Positions 1 to 8,863 of a DNA stretch of 46,646 nucleotides are shown one piece after another (the stretch's first letter is position 1; the number at the start of each line of letters is the position of its first letter). This DNA comes from Candidatus Latescibacterota bacterium (lineage in GTDB: Bacteria > JAAXHH01). Both the position numbers and the translations under genes were made by a program. The DNA is taken from positions 1-46,646 of the forward strand of contig JAJEHX010000017.1 in the NCBI GenBank assembly GCA_022823465.1, read 5' to 3'. Below the pieces are notes generated by a model. That model was not told the DNA's origin. It worked only from the letters and a program-made list of their open reading frames with translations, and ran no database searches.

Positions 1-3000
1 ATGCCCGCCTTTTCCACGTCTTCCTCGAAGCGTTCGGCGGTCAGTGGATACAGCGGCTCCCGGGTGAACAGGGCGGCCATGAGGTGTCCATAGGCCGAAT
101 CCTGGAGCGCTTCGGGTCCACCGGCGTGGTCCGTCAGGGCAGGGAGATCGCGCAGAAACGCGAGGTCACGCCGCAACCAGGCCATTTCATCGCTCATCCG
201 CCGTTCGAGCAGCCGGGCAAGTCCCCTTTGGGACTCCCGATGCGCTTCATACCGGTCCCTGAACAGGCGGAGGTCAACTATGTCATCGTCCGCCTGCAGA
301 CCGGGCCAGGCGTACTGGGGCACGGTTCCCGACAAGCCGATTTCAACTCGGTCCGGCAGGTCGCCGATCGACCAGTCCCGCAGGTCGTATCGTTCCCAGC
401 GCTCCACCGCCTTCCGCCAGCTTTCCGATTCGACGGCGACGGCGCGGTCCGTGATTTCAGCGCGGATACGTTCCGGGTCACGGGTCGAAAGAACAGTACT
501 CCCGTCCTCTCCGGCCACCAGGACACGCATTCTCAGGTGATCGGGAATCGATTCGTCCGACCAGTCGGAAGCCTCGATTTCGATGCCAAAACGCCTGCCG
601 ATGAATTCCGCGAGCGCATCGGTCAGGGAGGCGCCGGATGGTTCAATTTCATCCACGATCAGCCGTGCCCTTTCCGGAATCGGCACCAGTTGCTTGCGTT
701 TCCTGCCGGGCAACCCCCTGAGCAACGCTTCGATCTTCTCGCATAACAGGCCGGGGACGAGCCAGTCCAGCGCTTCGAGCGGAAGCTGATGCACTTGGTT
801 GCGGGGCAGAGAAAGGGTGACTCCGTCTTCTTCCCGGCCCGGACGGCAGGCGTACCGCAGCGGCATCAGATCGCCTTCCAGACTGAAGTGCTCCGGGAAG
901 TCCTCCTGGCGGTGTCGCTCCTCATCGGCCCCCGTGAGGTCCCTGGTTTCCATCTGCAGAAAAACACCGCTCCCCGTCTCTTCCGCATTTATGAGCCGAT
1001 TCAGGTCGTGCACCGAAGATACCTGGGAAATCCGTTCTGCATAGAATTGAAAAGCGGCTTCGTCGAGATCGACGCGATAGGCGTTTCGGTGTTGCAACAG
1101 CCAGGTCTCGGCTTCCCGCCTGATCCTACGGTTGTGATCCATGAAGGCGTACCGGGTCCGCAGGCCGTCGTCCACTAGCGCATCGCGGATGAAAATCCGC
1201 GTCGCCTCTGTCGGATTGGCCTTCCCGTAGTCGATCGTCCGGCTGGAAACCACCAGGCCGTGCAGGAGCAGCGTTTCGTCGGCGGTCACACGCCCGGCCG
1301 TCGCGTCCCATCTGGGATTTGTATAGGTGGCCCGGCACAGATGGCGGCCCAGTTCAGCTGCCCAACCGGGTTGAATCCGTGCCACCGTGCGCGCATAGAG
1401 CCGGTTGGTTTCGACCATCTCCGCGGCGACGATCCAGGGAGACGCCGCCGTTCCGCCACGTTGTCCGTCCCCGCCTTCCGTCCCGGACCTTTCGTCCCGC
1501 TTTCCGACCCTGTCGTTCTTGCCGGGCCCTTTGCCTGGCCGCCTTTGAAAGAGGCCGGAGCCGGGGAAGATCATGGCCGTCCGGTTTCTGGAGCCTGTAT
1601 AGAGGTTGTCTTCCCGATGTTCGGCGACCTGGCTCAGGAGGCCGCTCAGGATCGACCGGTGGATCGCGTCGTAGTGTGCGTCGTTCGTACGCTCCGGTCT
1701 GGCCGCACCGCCCGCCCGGCCCGAGCCGTTCCTGTTCTCCGCACCGCCCGAACGGCCACGGAATCCCCCGGATTCCCGGATTGCACGGCGGAGTTGTACG
1801 TAGATATCGCGCCACTCGCGCATGCGGTTGTAGGACAGATAGTGGCGCCGGCAGAACCTGCGCATGGCGCCCTGGGTCTGCAGGTGTTCGAAGGTATTGT
1901 GAAAGGCCTTCCAGATATTGAGCAGGGTCAGGAAGTCCGAGGCCCCGTTCCTGAATTTCCGGTGCTCCTGGTCCGCCTGTTCCTGCTGGTCAAGGGGCCT
2001 GACGCGGGGGTCCTGGATGCTGATGGCCGACGCGATGACGAGGACCTCCTGCAGGGCGCCCTCCTGCAGGGACTGCAGCAACATGCGGGATACCGTCGGT
2101 GACACGGGAAGTCTCGCCATGGCCCGCCCGCGATTGGTCAGCCTCCGCTTCCCGTCGATAGCCCCCAGCTCGGTGAGCAGCTGGAACCCGTCCCGTATGG
2201 CATGGGGCGTGGGCCGATCGAGAAAGGGAAAGCCATGAACATCGCCCAGTTTCAACGCCAGCATACGCAGTATGACCTCGGCAAGATTGGCGCGCTGCAA
2301 CTCGGGCGTGGTATACTCGGGCCGCTTCTGCAGGTCGGATTCACTATAGAGTCGCAGACAAACGCCCCCCGACACCCGGCCGCAGCGCCCTGCCCGCTGA
2401 CGGGCGCTGCTCTGCGCGATGGGTTCGATGGGCAGACGCTGGGTACGGGAGCGCGTCGCGTAACGGCTGATGCGGGCCAGCCCGGTATCTACAACGTACT
2501 TGATTCGCGGAATGGTCAGCGACGTTTCGGCGACGTTCGTGGCCACGACGATGCGGCGATTGTCCCGCGGCTGGAAGACCCTTTGCTGGTCCGCATTGGT
2601 CAGGCGGCCGAATAGCGGAAGGACGTCGGTGTGACGGTAGGATCTTCCATCCAGCCGCCTGCGCGTCTCGTGGATGTCCTTCTCCGTGGGGAGGAATACC
2701 AGGACGTCGCCCCGGCCGGGTTCTTCCATGATCCGGTCGACCGCGTCGACGGTCCCGTCGACGTAAGTATAGTCCTCGGCGTCGCCCCGCGTCTCTTCGA
2801 GGGGCAGATAGCGGATTTCAACCGGGTGCAGGCGTCCCGACACCTCGATCACCGGCGCGTCGTCGAAAGCGTCCGAGAAGGCGGCGGTGTCTATGGTCGC
2901 CGAGGTAACGATGATTTTCAGGTCCTTGCGCCGCCTGATCAGCAGCCTGAGATATCCGAGCAGAAAGTCGATATTAAGGCTGCGCTCGTGGGCCTCGTCG

Positions 3001-3608
3001 ATGATGATCGTATCGTATTCCAGCAGGTCCGGATCGTTCTGTATCTCAGCGAGCAGCATGCCGTCGGTCATCATCTTGACGCGGGTTTCGGGTACGGTTT
3101 CGTCCGTGAAGCGTATTTTGCATCCGACCTCCCGGCCCCATGTCGCGTCGAGTTCCTCGGCGATGCGGCGCGAGACCGACAGCGCCGCGACACGCCGGGG
3201 CTGCGTGCACGCGATCCGGCCATACACACCTCTGCCCGCCTCGAGGCAGATCTTGGGCAACTGCGTCGTCTTGCCCGAACCGGTCTCCCCCGTAACAATC
3301 ACGACAGGATGGTTGCGCAGGGCTTCGAGGATTTCCTGCTTCCGGGCCGAAATGGGCAGTTGGCGGTCAATCGCGATCGATGTAACGGACCCGAGGCGCT
3401 GCTCCACGAGCGCGGCCGAGGCGGCCGCCTGCTCCATCAGTCTTTTAAACCGGCCGCGGTCCCCTCGCCGCGTAACGCGTGGCTTCTTCAATCGGCGCTG
3501 GATGTCACGCCGGTCCTTCAGCGTGCACCGCGGCAGGAGCGCCCTGATCTCGGCCGCCAGCCGTTGATCCGCCGAGGGTTTTTGGGTTTCGGTATGCTTA
3601 TCGTTCAT
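1..3608 (-). CDS. hrpA: ATP-dependent RNA helicase HrpA, C-terminus cut by window start
   Basis: DEAH-box RNA helicase of the HrpA family, which unwinds structured RNA and in E. coli rescues stalled ribosomes. Translated from the ATG at 3608, the frame stays open to base 1, giving about 1202 residues of a family usually near 1300, so only the last part is outside. Visible in order: Walker A TGETGSGKTTQ near residue 110, TQPRRVAA, DEAHERS, SATID, then RAGRCGRV (motif VI), a winged-helix/HA2 region and a long C-terminal half of the DUF3418 type. One stretch around 1450-1600 is rich in Gly and Arg and looks like a variable linker. The gene follows nupC by 23 bases on the same strand and may be cotranscribed. 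Long plus-strand open frames over this gene are antisense shadows. Confidence 0.93.
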   Translation of the reverse strand, partial: MNDKHTETQKPSADQRLAAEIRALLPRCTLKDRRDIQRRLKKPRVTRRGDRGRFKRLMEQAAASAALVEQRLGSVTSIAIDRQLPISARKQEILEALRNHPVVIVTGETGSGKTTQLPKICLEAGRGVYGRIACTQPRRVAALSVSRRIAEELDATWGREVGCKIRFTDETVPETRVKMMTDGMLLAEIQNDPDLLEYDTIIIDEAHERSLNIDFLLGYLRLLIRRRKDLKIIVTSATIDTAAFSDAFDDAPVIEVSGRLHPVEIRYLPLEETRGDAEDYTYVDGTVDAVDRIMEEPGRGDVLVFLPTEKDIHETRRRLDGRSYRHTDVLPLFGRLTNADQQRVFQPRDNRRIVVATNVAETSLTIPRIKYVVDTGLARISRYATRSRTQRLPIEPIAQSSARQRAGRCGRVSGGVCLRLYSESDLQKRPEYTTPELQRANLAEVILRMLALKLGDVHGFPFLDRPTPHAIRDGFQLLTELGAIDGKRRLTNRGRAMARLPVSPTVSRMLLQSLQEGALQEVLVIASAISIQDPRVRPLDQQEQADQEHRKFRNGASDFLTLLNIWKAFHNTFEHLQTQGAMRRFCRRHYLSYNRMREWRDIYVQLRRAIRESGGFRGRSGGAENRNGSGRAGGAARPERTNDAHYDAIHRSILSGLLSQVAEHREDNLYTGSRNRTAMIFPGSGLFQRRPGKGPGKNDRVGKRDERSGTEGGDGQRGGTAASPWIVAAEMVETNRLYARTVARIQPGWAAELGRHLCRATYTNPRWDATAGRVTADETLLLHGLVVSSRTIDYGKANPTEATRIFIRDALVDDGLRTRYAFMDHNRRIRREAETWLLQHRNAYRVDLDEAAFQFYAERISQVSSVHDLNRLINAEETGSGVFLQMETRDLTGADEERHRQEDFPEHFSLEGDLMPLRYACRPGREEDGVTLSLPRNQVHQLPLEALDWLVPGLLCEKIEALLRGLPGRKRKQLVPIPERARLIVDEIEPSGASLTDALAEFIGRRFGIEIEASDWSDESIPDHLRMRVLVAGEDGSTVLSTRDPERIRAEITDRAVAVESESWRKAVERWERYDLRDWSIGDLPDRVEIGLSGTVPQYAWPGLQADDDIVDLRLFRDRYEAHRESQRGLARLLERRMSDEMAWLRRDLAFLRDLPALTDHAGGPEALQDSAYGHLMAALFTREPLYPLTAERFEEDVEKAG

Positions 3609-3631
3609 AGAAATTCAACGGAGAAGGTTCG

Positions 3632-4831
3632 CTACATCAGCAGACCCGCCACGGTGGCGGTCATGTTGGCGGCGAGGGCGCCCCCGATCATGGACCGGAT
3701 GCCGAACCGGGCGATGTCCTTGCGCCTTTCCGGCACCAGCCCCCCGATACCCCCGATCATGATCGCGATGGTCCCGAAATTCGCGAAGCTGCACAGCGCG
3801 TAGGTGGCGATGGTGAAAGAGCGCTCGGACAACTGATCCTGCATCGTGCTCAAGTCCTGGTAGGCCAGGAATTCGTTCAGGATGGTCTTCTTGCCGATCA
3901 GCATGCCCACCGCCTGGGCGTCTTCCCAGGACACGCCCATCAGCAGGGCCAGCGGCGCGCAGGCCCATCCCAGGATGCGCTCGAGGGACAGCGGCTCCCC
4001 ACCCGCGTGGGGGGCGAGTCCCACGGCCCAGTTGAACAGGCTGACGAAGGCGATGGCCACGATGAGCATGGCCGCCACGTTCAAGGCCAGTCTCAACCCG
4101 TCCGACGCGCCGCTGCAGGCCGCGTCGATGAAGTTGACCCCAGGTTTGGGAACGTCCACGGTCACGACGCCCAGGGTGCGCGAGGTTTCGGTTTCGGGTG
4201 TCATGATCTTGGCGACGACCAGCGCCGCGGGCGCCGACATGAGCGACGCGGCCAGGAGATGTCCGGCGTCGGCGCCCAGGGCCACATAGGCGGCCAGCAC
4301 GGAACCGGCCACAGTAGCCATGCCGGAAGTCATCATGGCCATGATCTCCGAGCGGGTCATGGTCTTCAGATAGGGAAGGATGACGAGCGGCGCCGTCGAG
4401 GCCCCGAGATAGACGTTTGCCGCCGCGGCCATGGATTCCGATCCCGATGCGCCCATGACGCGTACCATGACCCTGGCCATCTGCCGGACGATCCACTGGA
4501 TGCAGCCCAGGTAGAACAGGATCGAAGTGATGGAGGACACGAAGATGATCATCGGAAGCACGGAAAACCCGAACAGCGCGGTTTCCACCAGGTCGCCGAA
4601 GACGAATCGCGCCCCTTCGTTGGAGAAGGCGATCACCTTGTTGATGGCCAGCCGGGCCAGGTCGAATACCGCCTGGCCCGGTGCGGTGTGCAGCAAGACC
4701 AGGGCCAGCAGGGCCTGCAGGCCCAGGCCGCTTCCGATGAGTCTCCAGTTCAACCGGCGCCGGTTCTCCGACAGCGTCCAGGCAATGGCCAGGAGCACAA
4801 ACAGCCCGAAGAGTCCGATCACACGTTCCAT
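3632..4831 (-). CDS. NupC/CNT-family nucleoside permease
   Basis: Predicted concentrative nucleoside transporter that brings nucleosides across the inner membrane with H+ or Na+. The 399 residues match the normal family length. The protein is almost entirely hydrophobic segments, with the family signatures GSESMAAAANVYLG (about residue 130), APLVILPYLKTMT, NEFLAYQDLS and SFANFGTIAIMIGG near the C-terminus. It lies 14 bases after the glycosyltransferase and 23 bases before hrpA, all on the minus strand, so a three-gene transcription unit is possible although the functions are unrelated. Family assignment is secure; substrate (pyrimidine or purine nucleosides) and coupling ion cannot be read from the sequence. 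Confidence 0.93.
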   Translation of the reverse strand: MERVIGLFGLFVLLAIAWTLSENRRRLNWRLIGSGLGLQALLALVLLHTAPGQAVFDLARLAINKVIAFSNEGARFVFGDLVETALFGFSVLPMIIFVSSITSILFYLGCIQWIVRQMARVMVRVMGASGSESMAAAANVYLGASTAPLVILPYLKTMTRSEIMAMMTSGMATVAGSVLAAYVALGADAGHLLAASLMSAPAALVVAKIMTPETETSRTLGVVTVDVPKPGVNFIDAACSGASDGLRLALNVAAMLIVAIAFVSLFNWAVGLAPHAGGEPLSLERILGWACAPLALLMGVSWEDAQAVGMLIGKKTILNEFLAYQDLSTMQDQLSERSFTIATYALCSFANFGTIAIMIGGIGGLVPERRKDIARFGIRSMIGGALAANMTATVAGLLM

Positions 4832-4845
4832 GGTCTATCCCTGGG

Positions 4846-6372
4846 TTATCCCTGACTGGCTGTCCGCGGCCACAGGGAGGCCAGGCCGACGTACAGATAG
4901 CCGGCGAAAAACAGGCAGAGGAAGGGGATGGAGGGGTAGATCCCGTTGATGGTCGTATAGTAGATCAACAGGCCGAAATGCACGGCGAACAGCAGTTCCA
5001 GCGCCGGGAGCCAGTTACGGATTCCCCTGTAGCGCAACCGGCGCCACTGGCCCGCCCGGTCCACCTTGTCCGTCCCGTCTGCCTGATCCGCCCCGTCCGC
5101 CTGGTCCGCCCCGCCGAGGATGCCGTACTTGGGCGTTCGCTGAAAACCCGACTTGAGGCCCAGCAGCGCTTCCAGGACGGCCCGCGTGTTGTTCAGGCAA
5201 ATGCCGATACCGATGGACATGAGCGCTGGCAGGAAAAGGAGGCACCGCTTCCACCGGTTCCGGTTGATCTCGAACTGCGCGAACAGGTAGAAGAGCGAAA
5301 CGGACACCGTGGCCGCGCAGAGAAAGGGCAGGTCTATCCAGAAGGAATTGATCCAGCCGGCCTGCACCCGGATCACGATGGACGGGAAGATCAGCACCGA
5401 AAGAAGCAGCATGAGCATATAGGCCATGTTGTTTGTCAAATGGTACGTCGCTTCGAGCTTATAGCGGAAGGGCAGCGTGCTGCGCCATACCTTCGGGAGC
5501 ATCTTCTTCGCGGTTTGAATCGACCCCTTGGACCAACGGTGCTGCTGGGTCTTGAAGGCGTTCATTTCCACGGGGAGTTCAGAGGGCGTGGAAACGTCTT
5601 CGAGGAATACGAAGTGCTGGCCCTGGAGCTGCGCCCGGTAGCTCAGGTCGAGGTCCTCGGTCAGGGTGTCATGCTGCCAGCCGCCCGCGGCCACTATGCT
5701 TTCGCGGCGCCAGATACCCGCCGTTCCGTTGAAGTTGAAGAACCTGCCCGACCGGTTCCGCGCGCCGTGTTCCATGACGAAATGGCCGTCCAGCATGATC
5801 GCCTGGACCCGGGTCAGGAGCGAGTAGCCCCGGTTGAGATAGGACCACCGCGTCTGAACGAGACCCACCCGTTCGTCCCGGAAAAGGTGCATGGTGTGAT
5901 TGAGGAAATCCGGAGGCGGTATGAAATCTGCATCGAAAATGGCGATGAACGCGCCCCTGGCCACGTCCAGCCCCTCCTGCAACGCGCCTGCCTTGTATCC
6001 CGTACGCTTCGTCCGGTGCAGGTAGTGAATGTCGAACCCGGCTTCCCGGTAGCGTTCGACGCAACGGGCCGCCAGGTCCCGGGTTTCGTCGGTGGAATCG
6101 TCCAGTACCTGGATCTCCAGGCACTCGCGGGGATACTCGATCCGGCAGACGGCGTCGATCAGCCTTTCCACTACATATTGCTCGTTGTAGAGGGGCAGTT
6201 GTATGGTAACGGTGAGAGGGGCGTCTCCCGGGGGTTCCGGCTTTACAGGCCGGACCCGGTCCTTATATTTGTAGTACAGATACACCATCAGGTAACGGTG
6301 CACGCCGTAGACCGCGAGCAGGAACAGGACGAGGAAATACAGGAGAATGAAGATCAGCGAAAGATAGCTCAT
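4846..6372 (-). CDS. Membrane-bound family 2 glycosyltransferase, cellulose/mannan-synthase-like
   Basis: Processive-type GT2 enzyme of 508 residues. After one N-terminal membrane segment (about 5-30) the catalytic domain shows the aspartates at 91-92, the DAD motif at 147-149, TED at 238-240 and the QxxRW box (QQHRW, 276-280), then three to four membrane segments. This is the BcsA/CsaA-like layout without a PilZ domain, so it probably builds a beta-linked glucan or mannan or a glycolipid at the inner membrane. A hydrophilic insert near residue 425-445 is a short tandem repeat of the type ADQADG. The start codon is only two bases from the start of the divergent GT87-like gene, which suggests shared control of two surface-glycan genes. 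The polymer made is unknown. Confidence 0.88.
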   Translation of the reverse strand: MSYLSLIFILLYFLVLFLLAVYGVHRYLMVYLYYKYKDRVRPVKPEPPGDAPLTVTIQLPLYNEQYVVERLIDAVCRIEYPRECLEIQVLDDSTDETRDLAARCVERYREAGFDIHYLHRTKRTGYKAGALQEGLDVARGAFIAIFDADFIPPPDFLNHTMHLFRDERVGLVQTRWSYLNRGYSLLTRVQAIMLDGHFVMEHGARNRSGRFFNFNGTAGIWRRESIVAAGGWQHDTLTEDLDLSYRAQLQGQHFVFLEDVSTPSELPVEMNAFKTQQHRWSKGSIQTAKKMLPKVWRSTLPFRYKLEATYHLTNNMAYMLMLLLSVLIFPSIVIRVQAGWINSFWIDLPFLCAATVSVSLFYLFAQFEINRNRWKRCLLFLPALMSIGIGICLNNTRAVLEALLGLKSGFQRTPKYGILGGADQADGADQADGTDKVDRAGQWRRLRYRGIRNWLPALELLFAVHFGLLIYYTTINGIYPSIPFLCLFFAGYLYVGLASLWPRTASQG

Positions 6373-6374
6373 AC

Positions 6375-7763
6375 ATGTCCGATTCTGCTTATAGATGCCT
6401 TTCCGGATTCCCCGTCCGGATCGCGGTTCCAGGACTCCTGCTCATCGGCGCCTGCGTCGGCATAGTCTCCATCGGAGACCTGAGGTCCGGCCTCTTCGAC
6501 CCCAATGCGTTCCTGCCCGGTCCCCTGTCCGCGTGGCTGGGGCTGCCCGATGCCCTGCTGCTGTTCTGGGTCCCCTTCGCCGCGGCCTTCATCGTCTACG
6601 CGACCGCCGCCGTCTGCCAGGCGCCGTCCGGTGCGCGGCCGGACAGGAGACTGTTCTGGTTCATTCTGGCCGTGGCCATCGTCTGCCGCGCCATCCTGCA
6701 GTTCAGTCCCGCGACCCTTTCCGACGACATATTCCGGTACCTGTGGGACGCCAGGATGCAGTTCCATGGCGTCAATCCCTATGTATACGCCCCGGACAGC
6801 GAGGATATCGTCCATCTGCGCGATGAATACCATGCGGGCGTCAACAACAAGGACGTCCCCACGGTCTATCCGCCCCTTATGCAGGCGGCCTTCGCGGCCG
6901 CCGCCTACCTGTGGTACAGTCCCGCTTCGATGAAACTGCTGTTCACCCTGTGCGACCTGGGCGTTATCCTGCTCGCTGTCCTCATGCTCCGCCGCCGTAG
7001 CCTGCCGGAGGAGCGGGTGCTCATCTACGCCTGGAATCCACTGGTCCTCGTCGAAATCGCGGGCAGCGGACACAACGATTCGCTGCCCGTGGCGCTCATG
7101 CTCGCCGCGTTGCTGGCGATCGACGGCCATCGTCCCACCCGAGCGGTAGCCTGGCTGTCCCTTTCCATGCTCGCCAAGTGGTTCACCGTCATGCTTGTCC
7201 CGGCCTTCTACCGCAGGGTTCGAAGTATCAGGCCGTTCTGGCTGCTTCCGGTCCTGCTCCTGGCCTTCTACCTGCCCTATACGGACGCCGGACCACGCCT
7301 CTTCAGCGGGCTGCTTGTCTACGGCGACAAGTGGCGGTTTAACGACAGCGTCTTTTCGATCCTCTTCTTTCTGACCGATTCGCTGAACGTATCCAAGGTC
7401 ATCGTGGCCGTGCTTTTCGCCGGACTGGTCGTCTTCTGCGCGGTCAGGATAACGGATCCGTTCCGATCCGCCTTCATCCTGCTCGGCGGCTATCTCGTGC
7501 TCACGCCCACGGTACAACCCTGGTACCTGGTCTGGATCATTCCCTTCCTCTGCCTGTACCCCAACCCGGCGTGGATCCTGCTATCGGGCCTGGCCGCCCT
7601 GTCGTACCATGTCGTGATCGGGTTCGTGCTTACCGAATGCTGGCACGAGGAGATCTGGGTCCGCTTTGTGCAGTACGTCCCCTTCTACGGCCTGTTGATC
7701 GCGTATTTCCTGAGGAACGGAACGTGGCGGAACGTGTTAAGGCCGACTTCCCGAATGCAATGA
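6375..7763 (+). CDS. Polytopic glycosyltransferase, GT87/mannosyltransferase-like
   Basis: Integral membrane protein of 462 residues with about ten hydrophobic segments. An early loop holds FSDDIFRYLWDAR followed by GVNPYVYAP, the acidic-loop signature of GT-C fold enzymes that use polyprenyl-phosphate sugars (GT87 and related mannosyltransferases), and a later GSGHND segment also fits that fold. It probably transfers mannose or a similar sugar on the outer face of the inner membrane. It is divergent from the GT2 gene with two bases between the start codons. No Shine-Dalgarno is visible in front of the ATG at 6375, so the real start could be a little downstream. Donor and acceptor are not deducible. 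Confidence 0.8.
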   Translation: MSDSAYRCLSGFPVRIAVPGLLLIGACVGIVSIGDLRSGLFDPNAFLPGPLSAWLGLPDALLLFWVPFAAAFIVYATAAVCQAPSGARPDRRLFWFILAVAIVCRAILQFSPATLSDDIFRYLWDARMQFHGVNPYVYAPDSEDIVHLRDEYHAGVNNKDVPTVYPPLMQAAFAAAAYLWYSPASMKLLFTLCDLGVILLAVLMLRRRSLPEERVLIYAWNPLVLVEIAGSGHNDSLPVALMLAALLAIDGHRPTRAVAWLSLSMLAKWFTVMLVPAFYRRVRSIRPFWLLPVLLLAFYLPYTDAGPRLFSGLLVYGDKWRFNDSVFSILFFLTDSLNVSKVIVAVLFAGLVVFCAVRITDPFRSAFILLGGYLVLTPTVQPWYLVWIIPFLCLYPNPAWILLSGLAALSYHVVIGFVLTECWHEEIWVRFVQYVPFYGLLIAYFLRNGTWRNVLRPTSRMQ

Positions 7764-7883
7764 GCCGGTCGGAACGACTTAAGCCGAAGACATGTCCTGT
7801 CACGCGGGTTTAAGTTAACCGCCGCGAGGGCCGGATGCAAGGGCTAACGCGTCCCGCCGTCCGCCCCGAAGGGCTGAATTCGA

Positions 7884-7912
7884 TTGACGTAATACCGTCC
7901 GGAATGTACACT
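7884..7912 (+). promoter_or_regulatory. Candidate sigma-70 promoter of the SDR gene
   Basis: TTGACG at 7884-7889 and TACACT at 7907-7912 are separated by exactly 17 bases, 85 bases before the SDR start. The -35 matches five of six and the -10 four of six consensus bases. The rest of the 234-base gap 7764-7997 shows no other feature. Confidence 0.4.
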
Positions 7913-7997
7913 TCACGGCGGTGTGCGCGTCATCGCGCGGACACCCGCCGGATACCCGTCGTGTACGCCCGTCGATCCCTGTGTCATGGAGGATGCT

Positions 7998-8765
7998 ATG
8001 CCGGATACGTCCCTGTTTTCCCTGGAAGGTAAAACCATGATCGTCACCGGTGCGAGCAAGGGCATCGGCAAGGCCGTCGCGCTGGCGGGCGCCCGCGCGG
8101 GCGCCGACCTGGTGATCGGCAGCCGCACCCGGGCCGATCTGGAGCAAGTAGCTTCCGAAATCCGTTCGATGGGCCGCCGGTGCGTCGTTCAGACGGTGGA
8201 CGTGGGCAGGGTCGGCTCGATCCGCGCGTTCGTGGATCAGGTCCTGGCCGAGGCGGGACGCGTCGACATCCTGGTCAACAACGCCGGATGCAACCGGATC
8301 ATGCCCGTGCTGGAAGTCACCGAAGAAGTGTACGACGAGATCATCGACGTGAACCTGAAAAGCGTCTTCTTCCTGAGCCAGGCCCTCGCCGGGCACATGA
8401 TCGAAGGGGGCAAGGGCGGACGTATCATCAACGTATCTTCGCAGGTGGGCGTGGTCGGCGGTCCGTTGCGGGCGGCCTACACCGCGGCCAAGGGCGGCGT
8501 GTGTACGCTGACCAAGTCCATGGCGGCCGAATGGGCGGAGCACGGCATTACCGTAAACGCCGTGGCGCCGACCATGACACGCACGCCCATGGTGGAAAAG
8601 GCGATGGAGAACCCGGGATTCCGGGCCAATATCAAGAAGATCCTGCTGGGCCGGCTCGCCGAACCGGACGAGATCGCCAGTTCGATCATCTACCTCGCGT
8701 CCGATGCCAGCGCCATGGTGACCGGCCACACCATGCTCGTGGACGGTGGATACACGGCCGTCTGA
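7998..8765 (+). CDS. Short-chain dehydrogenase/reductase (SDR)
   Basis: Classical NAD(P)-dependent oxidoreductase of 255 residues with a Rossmann fold. Seen: TGASKGIG cofactor loop (residues 17-24), NNAG (94-97), catalytic Ser148, Tyr161 and Lys165 in the SQVGVVGGPLRAAYTAAK region, and the C-terminal VTGHTMLVDGGYTA that ends most FabG-like or gluconate-5-dehydrogenase-like SDRs. I chose the ATG at 7998 because GGAGGA sits five bases before it; the frame is open for 25 more codons upstream but that part has no SDR character. Monocistronic: a promoter candidate lies upstream and a hairpin terminator downstream. Gluconate or sugar-alcohol oxidation is the commonest role of close relatives, but the substrate is a guess. 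Confidence 0.9.
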   Translation: MPDTSLFSLEGKTMIVTGASKGIGKAVALAGARAGADLVIGSRTRADLEQVASEIRSMGRRCVVQTVDVGRVGSIRAFVDQVLAEAGRVDILVNNAGCNRIMPVLEVTEEVYDEIIDVNLKSVFFLSQALAGHMIEGGKGGRIINVSSQVGVVGGPLRAAYTAAKGGVCTLTKSMAAEWAEHGITVNAVAPTMTRTPMVEKAMENPGFRANIKKILLGRLAEPDEIASSIIYLASDASAMVTGHTMLVDGGYTAV

Positions 8766-8784
8766 CGCCTGTCGTCAACCCGTG

Positions 8785-8807
8785 GGACGCCATCCCTTTC
8801 GGCGTCC
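8785..8807. terminator. Hairpin between convergent SDR and mltG genes
   Basis: GGACGCC and GGCGTCC form a perfect 7 bp stem with a 9-base loop, in the 98-base gap between two converging genes. A second weaker GGCG/CGCC pair with a T-run follows at about 8834-8853. This is likely a bidirectional terminator, although the classic U-tract is weak. Confidence 0.5.
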
Positions 8808-8863
8808 GTTAAGCGGGCCCGTTTCGATGGGCGCCTTTTCGGTAGACGCCATTGGCATCAGGG

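Noticed and set aside
84-3803. Several long plus-strand open frames (for example 1260-2102 and 2631-3803)
   Set aside because: They are antisense to hrpA, whose minus-strand frame carries all helicase motifs; high GC makes such shadow frames common.
4978-6465. A 495-codon plus-strand frame
   Set aside because: It is exactly antisense to the GT2 gene with its DAD and QxxRW motifs and has no protein character of its own.
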